From positions 91,487 to 155,486 of the forward strand of contig CANQSB010000003.1 in the NCBI GenBank assembly GCA_947626435.1: a stretch of DNA of 64,000 nucleotides, read 5' to 3'. Below the pieces are notes generated by a model. The model did not search any database. It was not told the DNA's origin and was given only the letters and a program-made list of their open reading frames with translations. Positions 57,099 through 64,000 of the stretch are shown here, piece after piece. The stretch is from an uncultured Lachnospiraceae bacterium. Lineage in GTDB: Bacteria; Bacillota; Clostridia; Lachnospirales; Lachnospiraceae. Positions within the stretch are counted from its first letter, which is position 1. Each line of letters begins with the position of its first letter. The position numbers and the translations under genes were made by a program.

Positions 57099-57146
57099 TT
57101 ATTGAAAATTAATCCGCCATTTCCAAAAACAACCAAAAAGCAAATT
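57099..57146. repeat. Duplicated intergenic segment, copy 2
   Basis: Matches 54736-54784, including the 31-base identical block at 57116-57146. Marks the right side of the cassette, in front of ABC operon 2. Confidence 0.85.
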
Positions 57147-57283
57147 CTGGAACAATTCTTTCATTCCCAAATATAAGAAAAATTTCCCCCAAATAGCAAA
57201 ATTGTCTAATAAAAATTGTACAATTTGTGAATTGACATACAAATTGCCTATTGATAAACAGGAAAAACAGAAGATAAATAGTT

Positions 57284-57344
57284 GAAAATGCATAGTTTTC
57301 GCTGAAAAATAAATTGACAGAATTAAAAAAATGCATAATAATAT
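57284..57344 (+). promoter_or_regulatory. Promoter and putative AraC-type operator of ABC operon 2
   Basis: GAAAATGCATAGTTTT (57284-57299), TTGACA at 57314-57319 (30 bases from motif start), and the region ATGCATAATAATATTAATAT at 57331-57350. This repeats the arrangement found before ABC operon 1. Confidence 0.65.
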
Positions 57345-57403
57345 TAATATAGTATAGCTTAAGCTGTACAAAATAACAAATTTATTTAGGGAGGTTAGGG
57401 CAT

Positions 57404-58354
57404 ATGGCGAAAAAAGAAGGTGGCGGCAAAAAAGTCGTCACAAGCGTTTCTTGGAAAAACAGCTTTAAACGCGACTGGCAGTTGTATGTGATGCTGTTGA
57501 TTCCGCTGGTAATTGTAATTGTATTTAACTATGCTGCATATCCCGGCATGCGTATGGCGTTTATGGATTATAAACCCGCCAAAGGCTATGCAGGCAGCAA
57601 ATGGGTAGGTTGGGAGACCTTCCAGAAGGTTTTCAAGGATGCCGATTTCCACAGGTCATTAAAAAACTCCATTATATTCAATGTGCTTGACCTGCTTGTA
57701 GGCTTTCCCGTGCCTATCATTCTTGCCCTTATGTTAAACGAGCTCCGTTATCCTAAATTCAAGAAGGTGACGCAGACAATCCTTTATCTGCCCCACTTCC
57801 TTTCATGGGTTATCATAGGAAGCGTTGCATATACAATGTTTAAGCCCTCCACAGGTCTTGTGAATATCGCGCTTATGAATATGGGATTTATCAGCGAGGG
57901 TATTCCGTTTCTGACTGAAAAATGGCACTGGGCTGTCACGTATCTGCTCATAGGCGTATGGCAGGGAATGGGCTGGAACACGATTATTTATCTGGCGGCG
58001 ATTACGGGCATAAGCGGAGAGCTTTATGAAGCCGCGATGATAGACGGCGCGAACCGCTGGAAAAGAATGTGGCACATTACGCTGCCCGGCATCAAGAGTA
58101 CGGTTGTCACGCTGCTTATCATGAATCTGGGGCGTGTCATGAACAGTAACTTTGAGCGTCTGCAGCAGTTTGGCAACTCTCAGGTAAAGGATTTCCAGTA
58201 TCAGCTTGCTATTTACATATATGAAAAAGGTCTGCAGAGCGCTAAGTTCAGCATGGCTACGGCGGTAGGTATATTCCAGTCTGTAGTAGGCCTTATGCTT
58301 GTCGTGCTGTCCGACTGGGTAGCTAAGAAGCTTGGCGAAGACGGCTTGCTGTAA
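57404..58354 (+). CDS. ABC sugar permease, LplB-like (CUT1)
   Basis: A 316-residue membrane permease with the EAA loop EAAMIDGANRWKRMWHITLP and the opening RDWQLYVMLLIPLVIVIVFNYAAYPGMRMAF. Six hydrophobic segments are expected. GGGAGG stands upstream of ATG 57404. It pairs with the YtcP-like permease and the lipoprotein that follow. As in ABC operon 1, no ATPase gene is present. GH105 and an acetylesterase follow the operon, so the substrate is probably an unsaturated or acetylated RG-I oligomer. Confidence 0.94.
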   Translation: MAKKEGGGKKVVTSVSWKNSFKRDWQLYVMLLIPLVIVIVFNYAAYPGMRMAFMDYKPAKGYAGSKWVGWETFQKVFKDADFHRSLKNSIIFNVLDLLVGFPVPIILALMLNELRYPKFKKVTQTILYLPHFLSWVIIGSVAYTMFKPSTGLVNIALMNMGFISEGIPFLTEKWHWAVTYLLIGVWQGMGWNTIIYLAAITGISGELYEAAMIDGANRWKRMWHITLPGIKSTVVTLLIMNLGRVMNSNFERLQQFGNSQVKDFQYQLAIYIYEKGLQSAKFSMATAVGIFQSVVGLMLVVLSDWVAKKLGEDGLL

Positions 58355-58370
58355 AGGAGGAGGATTAATA

Positions 58371-59300
58371 ATGGCAAAGAAAAAAGAAGAAGTAGTCCGC
58401 GGCGCGGAGATTGCAAATGACGGCAACAGAGCCATTAATAAGTTCCGTGTAAGCGATGCGGTTATGATGATTATTATAACCTTGCTGTGCCTGACATGTA
58501 TACTTCCTTTCATACATCTGCTTGCAAAATCGATATCAGGCAACAGCTTTGTGCTTGCAAAACAGATAGCTTTCATACCAAAAGGCATCACATTTGACGC
58601 GTATTCTTCGCTCTTTAAGGACGGCAGCATGGTATACAGCATGATTTACAGTATCATTGTTACATTTATATTTACGGTGCTTGGCATGGTGGTTTGTACA
58701 TGTGCGGCGTATCCGCTTTCAAAGAAGCGTCTTAAAGGCAGAGCGTTTTTTACATTTGTTCTGATGTTCCCGATGTATTTTGGCGCGAGCCTTATTCCTA
58801 CATATTTGCTTTTTAGTAATTTAGGCTTGCTTGACAATATGTGGGTGCTGATACTTCCGCTGATCTATTCGCCCTACAATATGCTCATTATGAAGACTAA
58901 TTTACAGTCGAGCATACCTGACAGCCTTGAGGAGTCAGCTTTCCTTGACGGCGCGTCAAACTTCCAAATCCTCACGAGGATTGTGCTCCCGCTGTCAAAG
59001 CCGATTTTGGCTACGCTTTCACTTTTCTATGCGGTAGGCCGCTGGAATGCATACGCGGACAACGCATACTATATCAGAAGCGAAAACCTTAAGATGATAC
59101 AGTATAAGCTTTCACAGCTTGTTTCATCAGCGGCAGAGGCGCAGACGGCTACGCTTTCAGAGGCGGCGGCGGTAACGAGTACGCCCGAGGTTCTGCAGGC
59201 GGCGGCTATTATGTTCGTAACGATACCTATTATTTGCATATATCCTTTCCTGCAGAAGTATTTTGTAAAGGGCGCGATGATAGGAGCGGTTAAAGGTTAA
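58371..59300 (+). CDS. ABC sugar permease, YtcP-like (CUT1)
   Basis: A 309-residue membrane protein with the EAA loop EESAFLDGASNFQILTRIVLP and the ending IPIICIYPFLQKYFVKGAMIGAVKG, seen as IYPFLQKYFVKGAMIGAVKG. ATG 58371 follows AAAGGAGGAGG; an upstream in-frame ATG at 58332 overlaps the previous gene and lacks a ribosome site. Second transmembrane subunit of importer 2. Confidence 0.94.
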   Translation: MAKKKEEVVRGAEIANDGNRAINKFRVSDAVMMIIITLLCLTCILPFIHLLAKSISGNSFVLAKQIAFIPKGITFDAYSSLFKDGSMVYSMIYSIIVTFIFTVLGMVVCTCAAYPLSKKRLKGRAFFTFVLMFPMYFGASLIPTYLLFSNLGLLDNMWVLILPLIYSPYNMLIMKTNLQSSIPDSLEESAFLDGASNFQILTRIVLPLSKPILATLSLFYAVGRWNAYADNAYYIRSENLKMIQYKLSQLVSSAAEAQTATLSEAAAVTSTPEVLQAAAIMFVTIPIICIYPFLQKYFVKGAMIGAVKG

Positions 59301-59321
59301 AACGCAAGGGCGGCGTTTTTC
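59299..59321 (+). terminator. Terminator-like hairpin after permease 2
   Basis: AAAACGC pairs with GCGTTTT (about 59313-59319), followed by TC. Nearly the same as the hairpin at 53622-53646. Readthrough would link permeases and binding protein. Confidence 0.6.
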
Positions 59322-59448
59322 ATTCATAGATATTTTATGTTTAACTAAAAAAGATGCTTTTTGTTGGCATTGAGGACTATTTTAAGGTGTTAGTTATCTC
59401 GCATAGGGCGGGTTAGCTATAGATTATTTTACAAGGAGGAATTAAATT

Positions 59449-61212
59449 ATGAAGAAGAACACTCTTCAGAAGACCATGGCACTTTCGCTTGCGGGTGTTA
59501 TGGCAATGGGTTCGCTGACAGGTTGCGGCGGCGGAAGCAATTCATCTGCGCCTGCATCAGACTCAAATGCGTCTACGGATGCGAACGCGTCACAGTCAAC
59601 AGACAACAGCGCAGCGTCTACAGGCGATGCGGCAGCTTCAGGGGATGCTGCTTCTACAGGTGATACGGCGGCAGTTGCCGGTATTGACGGATGGGAGCCG
59701 TTTGCTGAGAACGTAACTCTTAAAATACCTGTATACGACAGAGGCGCTGAGGGCGTTCCTAATGTAAGCGACAACTATTGGACGCACTGGGTACAGGAGA
59801 ATTTTGGCGACAAGTACAACATTACTGTTGAGTATGTGCCTATCACGCGTTCTGATGTTTTGACATCTTACGCTTTGCTCGCAGCAGACCAGAACCTTCC
59901 TACAATTCTTATGGAGTATGATTATCCTAAGCTTGCTCAGTGGGCAAATGATGGATATCTTGCAACGTATGACATCAATGAGTTTGCGCAGGTAGCTCCT
60001 ACATACTATCAGAGAATGGTTGATTTAGACCAGATTGGATATACTCAGATGGATGCCGAGTGCTATTTTGCGCTTGCTGAGAGACCTTACTACAATACGG
60101 GCTACACATTTGTAACCTTCTATCGTCAGGACTGGCTTGAGCAGGTAGGCTACTCAGAGTATCCTACGACTTGGGCTGAGCAGAAAGAGCTTTATCAGAA
60201 GCTTATCGACGAAGGAATCGCAGAGCATCCGCTTGGAGGCCAGATGGTAACAGGCGCGGGCGTTGACCAGAACTATGCATTCAGAACTTTCCCTCTTGAT
60301 GAGGAGAACTGGGCTGCATACGGCGACTACGCTATACCTGCTCTTGGCGACGAGGCAAACAGGAAGTTCCTTCAGAGAGAGAACGAGAAGTACAATTTAG
60401 GCTTCACAGATCCTGAGTATTATGTAACGGATATTGAGACGGCAAAGGCTAATTTTGTAAACGGTAAGACATTACAGTATTCAGGTTATATTTCAGCAGA
60501 GGTTGATTTCCTTACGGCATTCTATGAGCAGAATCCTGACGGCAAGCTTGCGGTTATGATTCAGGCTACGACGGATGATCCCGAGGGCGGCACAGTTCCT
60601 GCATACCGTTCAGATAACCCGTTCGGTATGATGATTGGTTTCTCATCTATGGCATCTGAGGATGAGATTAAGGCAGCTTGGATGTACATGGAGTGGATGA
60701 CTCTGGAGGATAACCTCTTTACAATGCAGTGGGGTATCGAAGGCGAGAACTACACGATGGGCGACGACGGACTTCCTGTATCTGTAGGTGATTATGATGG
60801 TGAGTACAAGCAGGGCTACAACAACAACAAGGATTACTGGTGTGTAACTATTGAGGCTAGAAATGCTGGTACTATTGAGGATGTTATCGGTATGAGCGCT
60901 CCTCAGGGGCTTCCTCAGGACTTTAAGCAGGAGCTTATTGACAACTACAATGCTAAGGTTGAGGTTGCTGAAAAAGGCTGGGCTGTAGCGGACTGCAACT
61001 TTGCGGTTGTTATTGAGTCGGCTTCAGAGTATCAGGCTACGCTGCTTGAGCTTTATACGGAGTACAGGGATCAGTTGACGATGTGCAAGCCGGAGGAGTT
61101 TGATGCGCTTTATGATGAGCTTGCGCAGAAGTATGCTGATGCTGGGTATCAGGAGATTGTTGATGAGAGGCTTCAGGCTTATGAGGCTGGACAGTCAACT
61201 AAGCTGCAGTAA
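59449..61212 (+). CDS. Extracellular solute-binding lipoprotein of ABC operon 2
   Basis: The 587-residue protein has a lipoprotein signal ending in SLTGC (lipid cysteine at 26), a long Ser/Ala/Asp/Thr linker (to about residue 80), and a large solute-binding fold (VTFYRQDWLEQVGYSEYPTTWAE, AWMYMEWMTLEDNLFTMQWG). It should bind an oligosaccharide outside the cell for the permeases upstream. CAAGGAGG lies before the ATG. Only distantly similar to the binding protein of operon 1, so the two importers may differ in substrate. Confidence 0.94.
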   Translation: MKKNTLQKTMALSLAGVMAMGSLTGCGGGSNSSAPASDSNASTDANASQSTDNSAASTGDAAASGDAASTGDTAAVAGIDGWEPFAENVTLKIPVYDRGAEGVPNVSDNYWTHWVQENFGDKYNITVEYVPITRSDVLTSYALLAADQNLPTILMEYDYPKLAQWANDGYLATYDINEFAQVAPTYYQRMVDLDQIGYTQMDAECYFALAERPYYNTGYTFVTFYRQDWLEQVGYSEYPTTWAEQKELYQKLIDEGIAEHPLGGQMVTGAGVDQNYAFRTFPLDEENWAAYGDYAIPALGDEANRKFLQRENEKYNLGFTDPEYYVTDIETAKANFVNGKTLQYSGYISAEVDFLTAFYEQNPDGKLAVMIQATTDDPEGGTVPAYRSDNPFGMMIGFSSMASEDEIKAAWMYMEWMTLEDNLFTMQWGIEGENYTMGDDGLPVSVGDYDGEYKQGYNNNKDYWCVTIEARNAGTIEDVIGMSAPQGLPQDFKQELIDNYNAKVEVAEKGWAVADCNFAVVIESASEYQATLLELYTEYRDQLTMCKPEEFDALYDELAQKYADAGYQEIVDERLQAYEAGQSTKLQ

Positions 61213-61242
61213 TTAAAATGTCATATTATATTTAATTAATAT

Positions 61243-61271
61243 TATAGCCCTCGGCTTGTCCGGGGGCTATA
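61243..61271 (+). terminator. Strong hairpin after the binding-protein gene
   Basis: TATAGCCCTCGG (61243-61254) pairs with CCGGGGGCTATA (61260-61271). No T run follows, so it may stabilise the 3' end of the mRNA rather than terminate. Confidence 0.5.
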
Positions 61272-61303
61272 TGTTAATAAGGCATTGATATTAGCAAACG
61301 GAC

Positions 61304-61469
61304 GCCCGAGCAGGGACATATATCCCCTGCGGACATCGCTTTCGCCCAGTGTGAAACGTAGCGGTACTAAGTTCGGTGGCGCTGTAAAAGGAGCTACGCT
61401 TTTACAGCTTACCTCACTAAGTACCGACGTTTCCCAAGGTCCTTAGGGGATATATGTCCCTGCTCGGGC
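61304..61469. repeat. Palindromic repeat family B, copy 3 (diverged, short form)
   Basis: A 166-bp unit with perfect 25-bp arms (61304-61328 and 61445-61469). Each arm differs at three positions from copies 1 and 2, and all three changes are matched in the partner arm. The inner hairpin GCTGTAAAAG..CTTTTACAGC also shows a paired change. No gene is seen between 61213 and 61637. Confidence 0.93.
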
Positions 61470-61637
61470 TGGTTGTTTCTGGATAAAAATTTTTTTTCTT
61501 TATCAGGTTATTTTCGCAAAGATTTTAGTTAAAATGTACTGGAATTTTTGCGAAAATAATGTGATAATTTATATATAATGCGAATATATAAATTTGCACA
61601 AATTTATATTTTAATAAAAGAAAGGAAGGGTTGCGGT

Positions 61638-62690
61638 ATGCTTAAATTGGAGTATGACAAAAAGGAAATTGAGGAGGTAATTGACAGGATTGTCAAGAGG
61701 ACTATGCAGATGGACCTCACATGGGACTGGCCTTGCGGGGTGGCTTATTTTGGCATTGCCGACGCGTATGAAAAGACGGGCAAGGAGGAGTATCTGAGGG
61801 TTTTGAAGGACAGGGTTGATGAGCTTATTGACCTTGGGCTTCCTTCTGTGTGGACTGTAAATGCGTGCGCTATGGGGCATTGCCTGATTACGATTTATAA
61901 GGCTACGGGCGATCAGAAGTATTGGGATATAGTTATGAGCAAGGTGGAGTATCTCAGAAAAGAAGCGCTGCGTTTTGGCGACAATGTTCTGCAGCATACT
62001 GTTTCCGCAAACAATGATTTTCCTGAGCAGTGCTGGGCAGACACGCTTTTTATGGCGGCGTTTTTCCTGCTTAGAGTAGGCGTGGAGCTTAAAGACGAGG
62101 ATATAATAGAGGACGCGCTTAATCAGTATTACTGGCACATCAAATATCTGCAGGATCCGAATACGGGGCTGTATTATCATGGCTGGGACAATATAGCGAA
62201 GAATCATATGTCTGGCTTTTACTGGGGACGCGCCAATGCGTGGGCGGCGTTTACTATGTCTCAGGTGGGCGATATTCTGCCTAAGTGCTATCTCTACCCT
62301 AAATATATGGACGTTGCGGGCTCTTTGAATGACCAGCTTGCGGCGATTAAGCTTGTGCAGACTGAAAACGGCTTGTGGAGGACGATATTAAATGATGAGA
62401 GCTCATATGAGGAGGTTTCGGCATCTGCAGGTATTGCGGCGGCTATGGTGACTAGGGCTAATCCGCTCCATTCAAAGTACATAAATAAGGCGATAAAGGG
62501 TATGCTTGAAAATGTAAGTCCGGACGGCAGGGTGCTCAATGTATCGGGCGGTACGGCTGTCATGAATGATGCCGACGGTTACAAGAATATTTCAAGAGAC
62601 TGGATACAGGGCTGGGGACAGGGACTTGCGCTTGCGTTCTTCGCCAAGATACTTGTATCTGACGATTTGCAGAAGGACGGTGCTTTATAA
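61638..62690 (+). CDS. Unsaturated rhamnogalacturonyl hydrolase, GH105
   Basis: Removes the unsaturated galacturonate that RG lyases leave at the non-reducing end, using water addition across the double bond. The 350-residue protein has the (alpha/alpha)6 features of YteR: DWPCGVAYFGIADAYEKTG, the catalytic Asp in EQCWADTLFMAAFFLLRVG (about residue 135), YYHGWDNIAKNHMSGFYWGR-type loop (GLYYHGWDN, GFYWGRANAWAAF) and WIQGWGQGLAL. ATG 61638 follows AAAGGAAGG. No signal peptide. It completes the pathway started by the PL11 lyase; the esterase gene begins directly after its stop. Confidence 0.94.
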   Translation: MLKLEYDKKEIEEVIDRIVKRTMQMDLTWDWPCGVAYFGIADAYEKTGKEEYLRVLKDRVDELIDLGLPSVWTVNACAMGHCLITIYKATGDQKYWDIVMSKVEYLRKEALRFGDNVLQHTVSANNDFPEQCWADTLFMAAFFLLRVGVELKDEDIIEDALNQYYWHIKYLQDPNTGLYYHGWDNIAKNHMSGFYWGRANAWAAFTMSQVGDILPKCYLYPKYMDVAGSLNDQLAAIKLVQTENGLWRTILNDESSYEEVSASAGIAAAMVTRANPLHSKYINKAIKGMLENVSPDGRVLNVSGGTAVMNDADGYKNISRDWIQGWGQGLALAFFAKILVSDDLQKDGAL

Positions 62691-64000
62691 TTGTCCGAAA
62701 AAACGTTTGACTTTAGGAAATCAGACATAATAAGGCAGTACGATAAAGAAGCGGGCTTTGGTTTTATAACGGAGGAGGGCAGAAGAAATGATGAGCTTCT
62801 GCGCCTTTCGGAGCTTGCGCTTGGGTTTGAAGTGCCGTACTGGTATCGTGATGAAAATATGTCAGACATAAAGCTTGATGGGCATGGCTGCTATATTGAT
62901 TCTGAGGAGGTCACAAAGCGCATCGAGGCGCAGGAGGGAAGGCTTATTCCACTGTGCTTTAAGGTGGATGTGGAGCAGTCGGGAAATTATGAGGTCAGCG
63001 TTGAGTTTTACGGCGAGGGCGAGGTTTTCCTGTTTGCGGGAGCAAGACGCCTTGTGTATAGGGGAAATATTGTCCCTGCGCGGAGCGTCACTGTTGTTTT
63101 TCCGTTCTGCGTGTGTGATGTAGTGCCGCGCACAAAGACGGTGCGCTATGACAGGCGCAGCATAGGCGTTTCGCTGCTTGGGAAAAATGCTAAGCTTTCG
63201 TCATTGACTATACGGCGCTCGGACTGTCCGACTATACATATAGCGGGCGATTCGACTGTTACGGACCAGCCTGCGGAGTATCCGTATTCGCCTGCGACAA
63301 GCTATTCGGGCTGGGGACAGATGCTCGGCTTGTTTATCAGCGGCGGCGTGTCGATAGCAAACCACTCACATTCGGGGCTTACTGTGGAAAGTTTTAGGAC
63401 AGAAGGTCATTATGATATTTTGAAGGAGCAGCTAAAGGCGGGCGACTATGTATTTATGCAGTTTGCCCACAATGACCAGAAGCAGAAGCACCTTATGGCG
63501 CGGGGCGGCTATCGCGACGGGCTTATCGCCTATATTAAAGAGGCGCGTGAGGTGGGGGCGTTTCCCGTGATTGTGACGCCGCTTGCGCGAAATACATGGA
63601 AGCCCGACGGCACATACAATGATTTGCTTGAGGAATATGCCAATGTGTGCGTGGAGCTTGGCAGCGAATACAATGTGCCTGTACTTGACCTTCATGCGTT
63701 GAGTATGGCTTTTGTGAAGGAAAAAGGTCTTGAGGGCGCTAAGCCGTATTATTTTCCACGCGACTATACGCATACAAACGATTACGGCGCGTACAAAATG
63801 GCAGGCTTTATCGCTGATGAAATACGGGGAAAGATAGACGGGCTTTCCAAGCTTGTCACTTATGAATCAGGAGCGTGGGAGCCGCACGGAGTTGAGGAGC
63901 CGCCTGCGCCGCCAGAGCGTTATAGGTACATATCAAATCCTGCTGGCAATACGGAGCTTTTTGCGGATTTGGAGCGGCCTGACGATATGCTGATACGCGC
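62691..64000 (+). CDS. Rhamnogalacturonan acetylesterase-like SGNH hydrolase (3' end outside window)
   Basis: The frame opens with TTG at 62691, immediately after the GH105 stop codon, and stays open to the window edge (about 436 residues visible). Residues ~1-180 are a beta-rich N-terminal domain (FEVPYWYRDENMSDIKLDGH). Residues ~185-390 are an SGNH/CE12-like domain: IHIAGDSTVTDQPAEYPYSP with the catalytic Ser, SGWGQMLGLFI, VFMQFAHNDQKQKH, and the Asp/His pair likely in DYTHTNDYG. It should remove acetyl groups from RG-I oligomers. The TTG start has a weak AGAAGGACGG site inside GH105; translation is probably coupled. No signal peptide seen. Confidence 0.85.
   Translation, partial: MSEKTFDFRKSDIIRQYDKEAGFGFITEEGRRNDELLRLSELALGFEVPYWYRDENMSDIKLDGHGCYIDSEEVTKRIEAQEGRLIPLCFKVDVEQSGNYEVSVEFYGEGEVFLFAGARRLVYRGNIVPARSVTVVFPFCVCDVVPRTKTVRYDRRSIGVSLLGKNAKLSSLTIRRSDCPTIHIAGDSTVTDQPAEYPYSPATSYSGWGQMLGLFISGGVSIANHSHSGLTVESFRTEGHYDILKEQLKAGDYVFMQFAHNDQKQKHLMARGGYRDGLIAYIKEAREVGAFPVIVTPLARNTWKPDGTYNDLLEEYANVCVELGSEYNVPVLDLHALSMAFVKEKGLEGAKPYYFPRDYTHTNDYGAYKMAGFIADEIRGKIDGLSKLVTYESGAWEPHGVEEPPAPPERYRYISNPAGNTELFADLERPDDMLIR

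Noticed and set aside
30953..61212. Missing ATPase genes in both ABC operons as a sign of broken operons
   Set aside because: CUT1 oligosaccharide importers of Firmicutes commonly share one ATPase encoded elsewhere.

Overview
The window reads as chromosomal DNA of an anaerobic gut-type Firmicute, most probably a Lachnospiraceae member. The support is class-II galT, CUT1-type permease pairs (LplB/YtcP-like) without their own ATPase, GGAGG ribosome sites, a prfB frameshift site and an Rpn/PD-(D/E)XK family protein. I would not name a species. The dominant theme is use of rhamnogalacturonan-I pectin and its galactan side chains.

Layout. 1-5.5 kb: end of a radical SAM gene, a QueG-like ferredoxin protein, a GH53 galactanase, an AlbA/Schlafen-type regulator and a GNAT acetyltransferase. 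5.6-8.4 kb: galK and galT. 8.5-13.5 kb: an AlwI-type restriction-modification pair bracketed by two almost identical 236-bp cruciform-forming repeats (family A). 13.6-20.1 kb: MmcQ-like protein, Nudix hydrolase, GH2 beta-galactosidase, a large unknown protein and a zinc ribbon protein. 20.2-24.0 kb: cobalamin riboswitch, an IS110-family element inserted behind it, and a lipoprotein cobaltochelatase (CbiK-like). 24.1-30.7 kb: nitroreductase, secA, prfB, queT with a preQ1 riboswitch, metY. 30.8-37.9 kb: first ABC importer and a rhamnogalacturonan lyase fused to an SGNH esterase. 38.3-39.2 kb: VbhA/Fic toxin-antitoxin pair. 39.3-44.6 kb: rhamnose catabolism (rhaB, a FucI/AraA-like isomerase, rhaD, fucO). 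45-53.6 kb: GH115, rhaM, a DUF5107-TPR protein and a second GH2. 53.7-64 kb: AraC regulator, a small inserted cassette (Rpn protein, small protein, P-loop kinase with a leader peptide), second ABC importer, GH105 and a partial rhamnogalacturonan acetylesterase.

How it fits together. Most of the glycan enzymes lack signal peptides, while both solute-binding proteins are lipoproteins. The likely scheme is therefore import of RG-I and galactan oligomers followed by cytoplasmic breakdown: PL11 lyase, esterases, GH105, GH2 and GH53 release rhamnose, galacturonate derivatives and galactose. Rhamnose goes through RhaM, the isomerase, RhaB, RhaD and FucO; galactose goes through GalK and GalT. Both importer operons share a nearly identical promoter and upstream 16-bp motif, and the same motif lies in front of the araC gene.

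The most unusual content is three unrelated families of large, multi-stem palindromic repeats (A, B, C). In families B and C, copies differ by paired substitutions that keep the stems intact, which points to selection on, or maintenance of, the folded form. Other points of note are the riboswitch/IS110/chelatase arrangement, the shared operator and a possible antibiotic-type leader peptide.
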